Origin: Lautropia sp.
GTDB taxonomy: Bacteria > Pseudomonadota > Gammaproteobacteria > Burkholderiales > Burkholderiaceae_E
Direction: 5' to 3'
Length of the DNA stretch: 6,656 bases
NCBI GenBank assembly: GCA_013813615.1
Contig: JACCRJ010000039.1
Span: 1 to 6,656 of the forward strand
How positions within the stretch are numbered: the stretch's first letter is position 1; every line of letters starts with the position of its first letter. Of this stretch, positions 5,816 through 6,656 are shown in pieces. The notes beneath the pieces were generated by a model that was given only the letters and a program-made list of their open reading frames with translations, had not been told where the DNA came from and made no database searches. A program made the translations under genes and the position numbers.

Positions 5816-6656
5816 GGGTCGATCGGCCGGTCCTGCGGGACGATCGCGTCGGCCGACAGCACCGGCCGGTCCCGCAGCGACCGGTAGTACGGGGTGAAGT
5901 CTGGGGCGGTTGCCTCGATCAGCCGGTCGAACGAGTCGATGACGAAGTACGTCTGCTGGAAGTCGTCGATCAGGTACTGCGTCTGCATGACGCGCAGCAG
6001 GTCGAAGCGGATGAAGCGGGCGTGGTGCCGATCGTCGCGGCCGGCGCAATCGGTGACGAAGCGCAGTTCCCCGGGGGAGGAGAGGATGCCGGCACCGTAT
6101 GCCCGCAACTGCCCGCCCTCCTGCGTCATGCCGAATTCGATGGTGTACCAGTAGAGCCGCGCGAGGTTGGCGAGTGCGTCCAGGTGAAGCGCCTTCAGCC
6201 CGCCGGCGCCGTAGGCCTGCAGGTAGTCCGCGATCTTCTGGTCGAACAGCAATGGCACGTGGCCGAAGAAGTCGTGGAACAGGTCCGGCTCGGCGATGTA
6301 GTCGAACTCTTCGGGTTCACGAATCCAGACGGTGACCGGGAATCGCCGGTTTGCCAGATGCTGGAAGAACACCTGATCGGGAAGCAGCCCGGGCACGGGC
6401 ACGACCTGCCAGCCGGTAGTCCCGGCAAGCGCCCGGTTCACGTCGTCGAAGCGCGGGATCGCATTGGCGAAGCCGGTGCGGGCCAGGGCTTCCACCGACC
6501 GGACAAAGGGCTCGCAGGCGCGGCCTTCGATAAGCTCCGACTGCCGGGCGTAGAGACGGCGCCAGACGTCGTGGTGGGCGTCGGTGTAGCGCTGGTACTC
6601 CTGCGGCACCGTGAAGTCGGGGCCGACGTTCTCGTAGTGACCCCGCAGCCCGTGGC
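5800..6656 (-). CDS. phhA: Phenylalanine-4-hydroxylase, N-terminus beyond the window edge
   Basis: Phenylalanine hydroxylase converts L-phenylalanine to L-tyrosine with O2, Fe(II) and a tetrahydropterin cofactor. It opens Phe catabolism and is cytosolic. The 284 complete codons visible match the bacterial monodomain enzymes (Chromobacterium type, ~290-300 residues). The iron-binding segment FHDFFGHVPLLF has its two His codons at 6274-6276 and 6259-6261. The third ligand is Glu in WYTIEFG (codon 6136-6138). Also seen are TGWQVVPVPGLLP, FFQHLANRRFPVT, YGAGILSS and the near-C-terminal TYFVIDSFDRLI. There is no sign of the N-terminal ACT regulatory domain of animal enzymes, though the very N-terminus is not visible. 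The frame is open to the right edge; a GTG at 6607-6609 could be read as a start, but the preceding residues (GLRGHYENVGPDFT) resemble the family N-terminus, so the true start lies outside. It converges on tcdA and shares the junction hairpin. Common partners (phhB, tyrosine catabolism genes) are not in view. Confidence 0.96.
   Translation of the reverse strand, partial: HGLRGHYENVGPDFTVPQEYQRYTDAHHDVWRRLYARQSELIEGRACEPFVRSVEALARTGFANAIPRFDDVNRALAGTTGWQVVPVPGLLPDQVFFQHLANRRFPVTVWIREPEEFDYIAEPDLFHDFFGHVPLLFDQKIADYLQAYGAGGLKALHLDALANLARLYWYTIEFGMTQEGGQLRAYGAGILSSPGELRFVTDCAGRDDRHHARFIRFDLLRVMQTQYLIDDFQQTYFVIDSFDRLIEATAPDFTPYYRSLRDRPVLSADAIVPQDRPIDPAPAN

Noticed and set aside
5818..5884. Repeated GGCCGGTCC-like words near the 3' end of phhA
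   Set aside because: They fall in coding sequence for similar DRPxx peptide stretches and are short, imperfect GC-rich matches that need no separate explanation.
4842..5897. A 351-codon plus-strand open frame overlapping qor and tcdA
   Set aside because: Arginine-rich out-of-frame translation; both underlying frames encode clearly conserved enzymes across the same bases.
6607..6656. GTG at 6607-6609 as the phhA start
   Set aside because: The frame stays open to the window edge, and the residues before it look like the family N-terminus, so the real start lies outside the window.

Overview
This is a GC-rich bacterial chromosomal window with dense, ordinary housekeeping genes. It contains two partial genes at the edges and five complete ones between. 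The yebC-then-purD order, a bacterial-type phenylalanine hydroxylase and the overall codon use suggest a betaproteobacterium (Burkholderiales or Rhodocyclales-like). That placement is inferred from gene order and protein resemblance, not from a marker gene. I see no mobile element, tRNA, rRNA, CRISPR array or phage gene.

Left part, minus strand: yebC (684-1412) is followed by the N-terminal half of purD (1-627, running off the left edge). PurD appears to start at a TTG that directly follows an in-frame TAA. That TAA ends a 14-codon open frame with its own ATG and ribosome-binding site, which makes this the oddest start in the window.

Middle, plus strand: an 81-bp divergent intergenic region separates yebC from a YjgR/DUF853-type HerA-like ATPase gene (1494-3071). 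A 163-bp gap with possible RNA structure follows. Then comes a compact three-gene unit: an SDR-fold protein lacking the usual catalytic Tyr and Lys (3235-4014), a QorA-type NADPH:quinone reductase (4034-5002), and tcdA for tRNA ct6A formation (4999-5796). The gaps are 19 bp and a 4-bp GTGA overlap, so co-transcription is likely.

Right part, minus strand: phenylalanine-4-hydroxylase (5800-6656, start beyond the right edge) converges on tcdA with only 3 bp between stop codons. A hairpin centred on that junction could terminate both transcripts.

The genes do not form one obvious pathway: purine synthesis, translation regulation, an ATPase of unknown role, two oxidoreductases, tRNA modification and Phe-to-Tyr conversion. 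I did not find a convincing new system. The points most worth a second look are the purD start region, the atypical SDR in the quinone reductase/tcdA operon, and the hairpin at 5787-5815.
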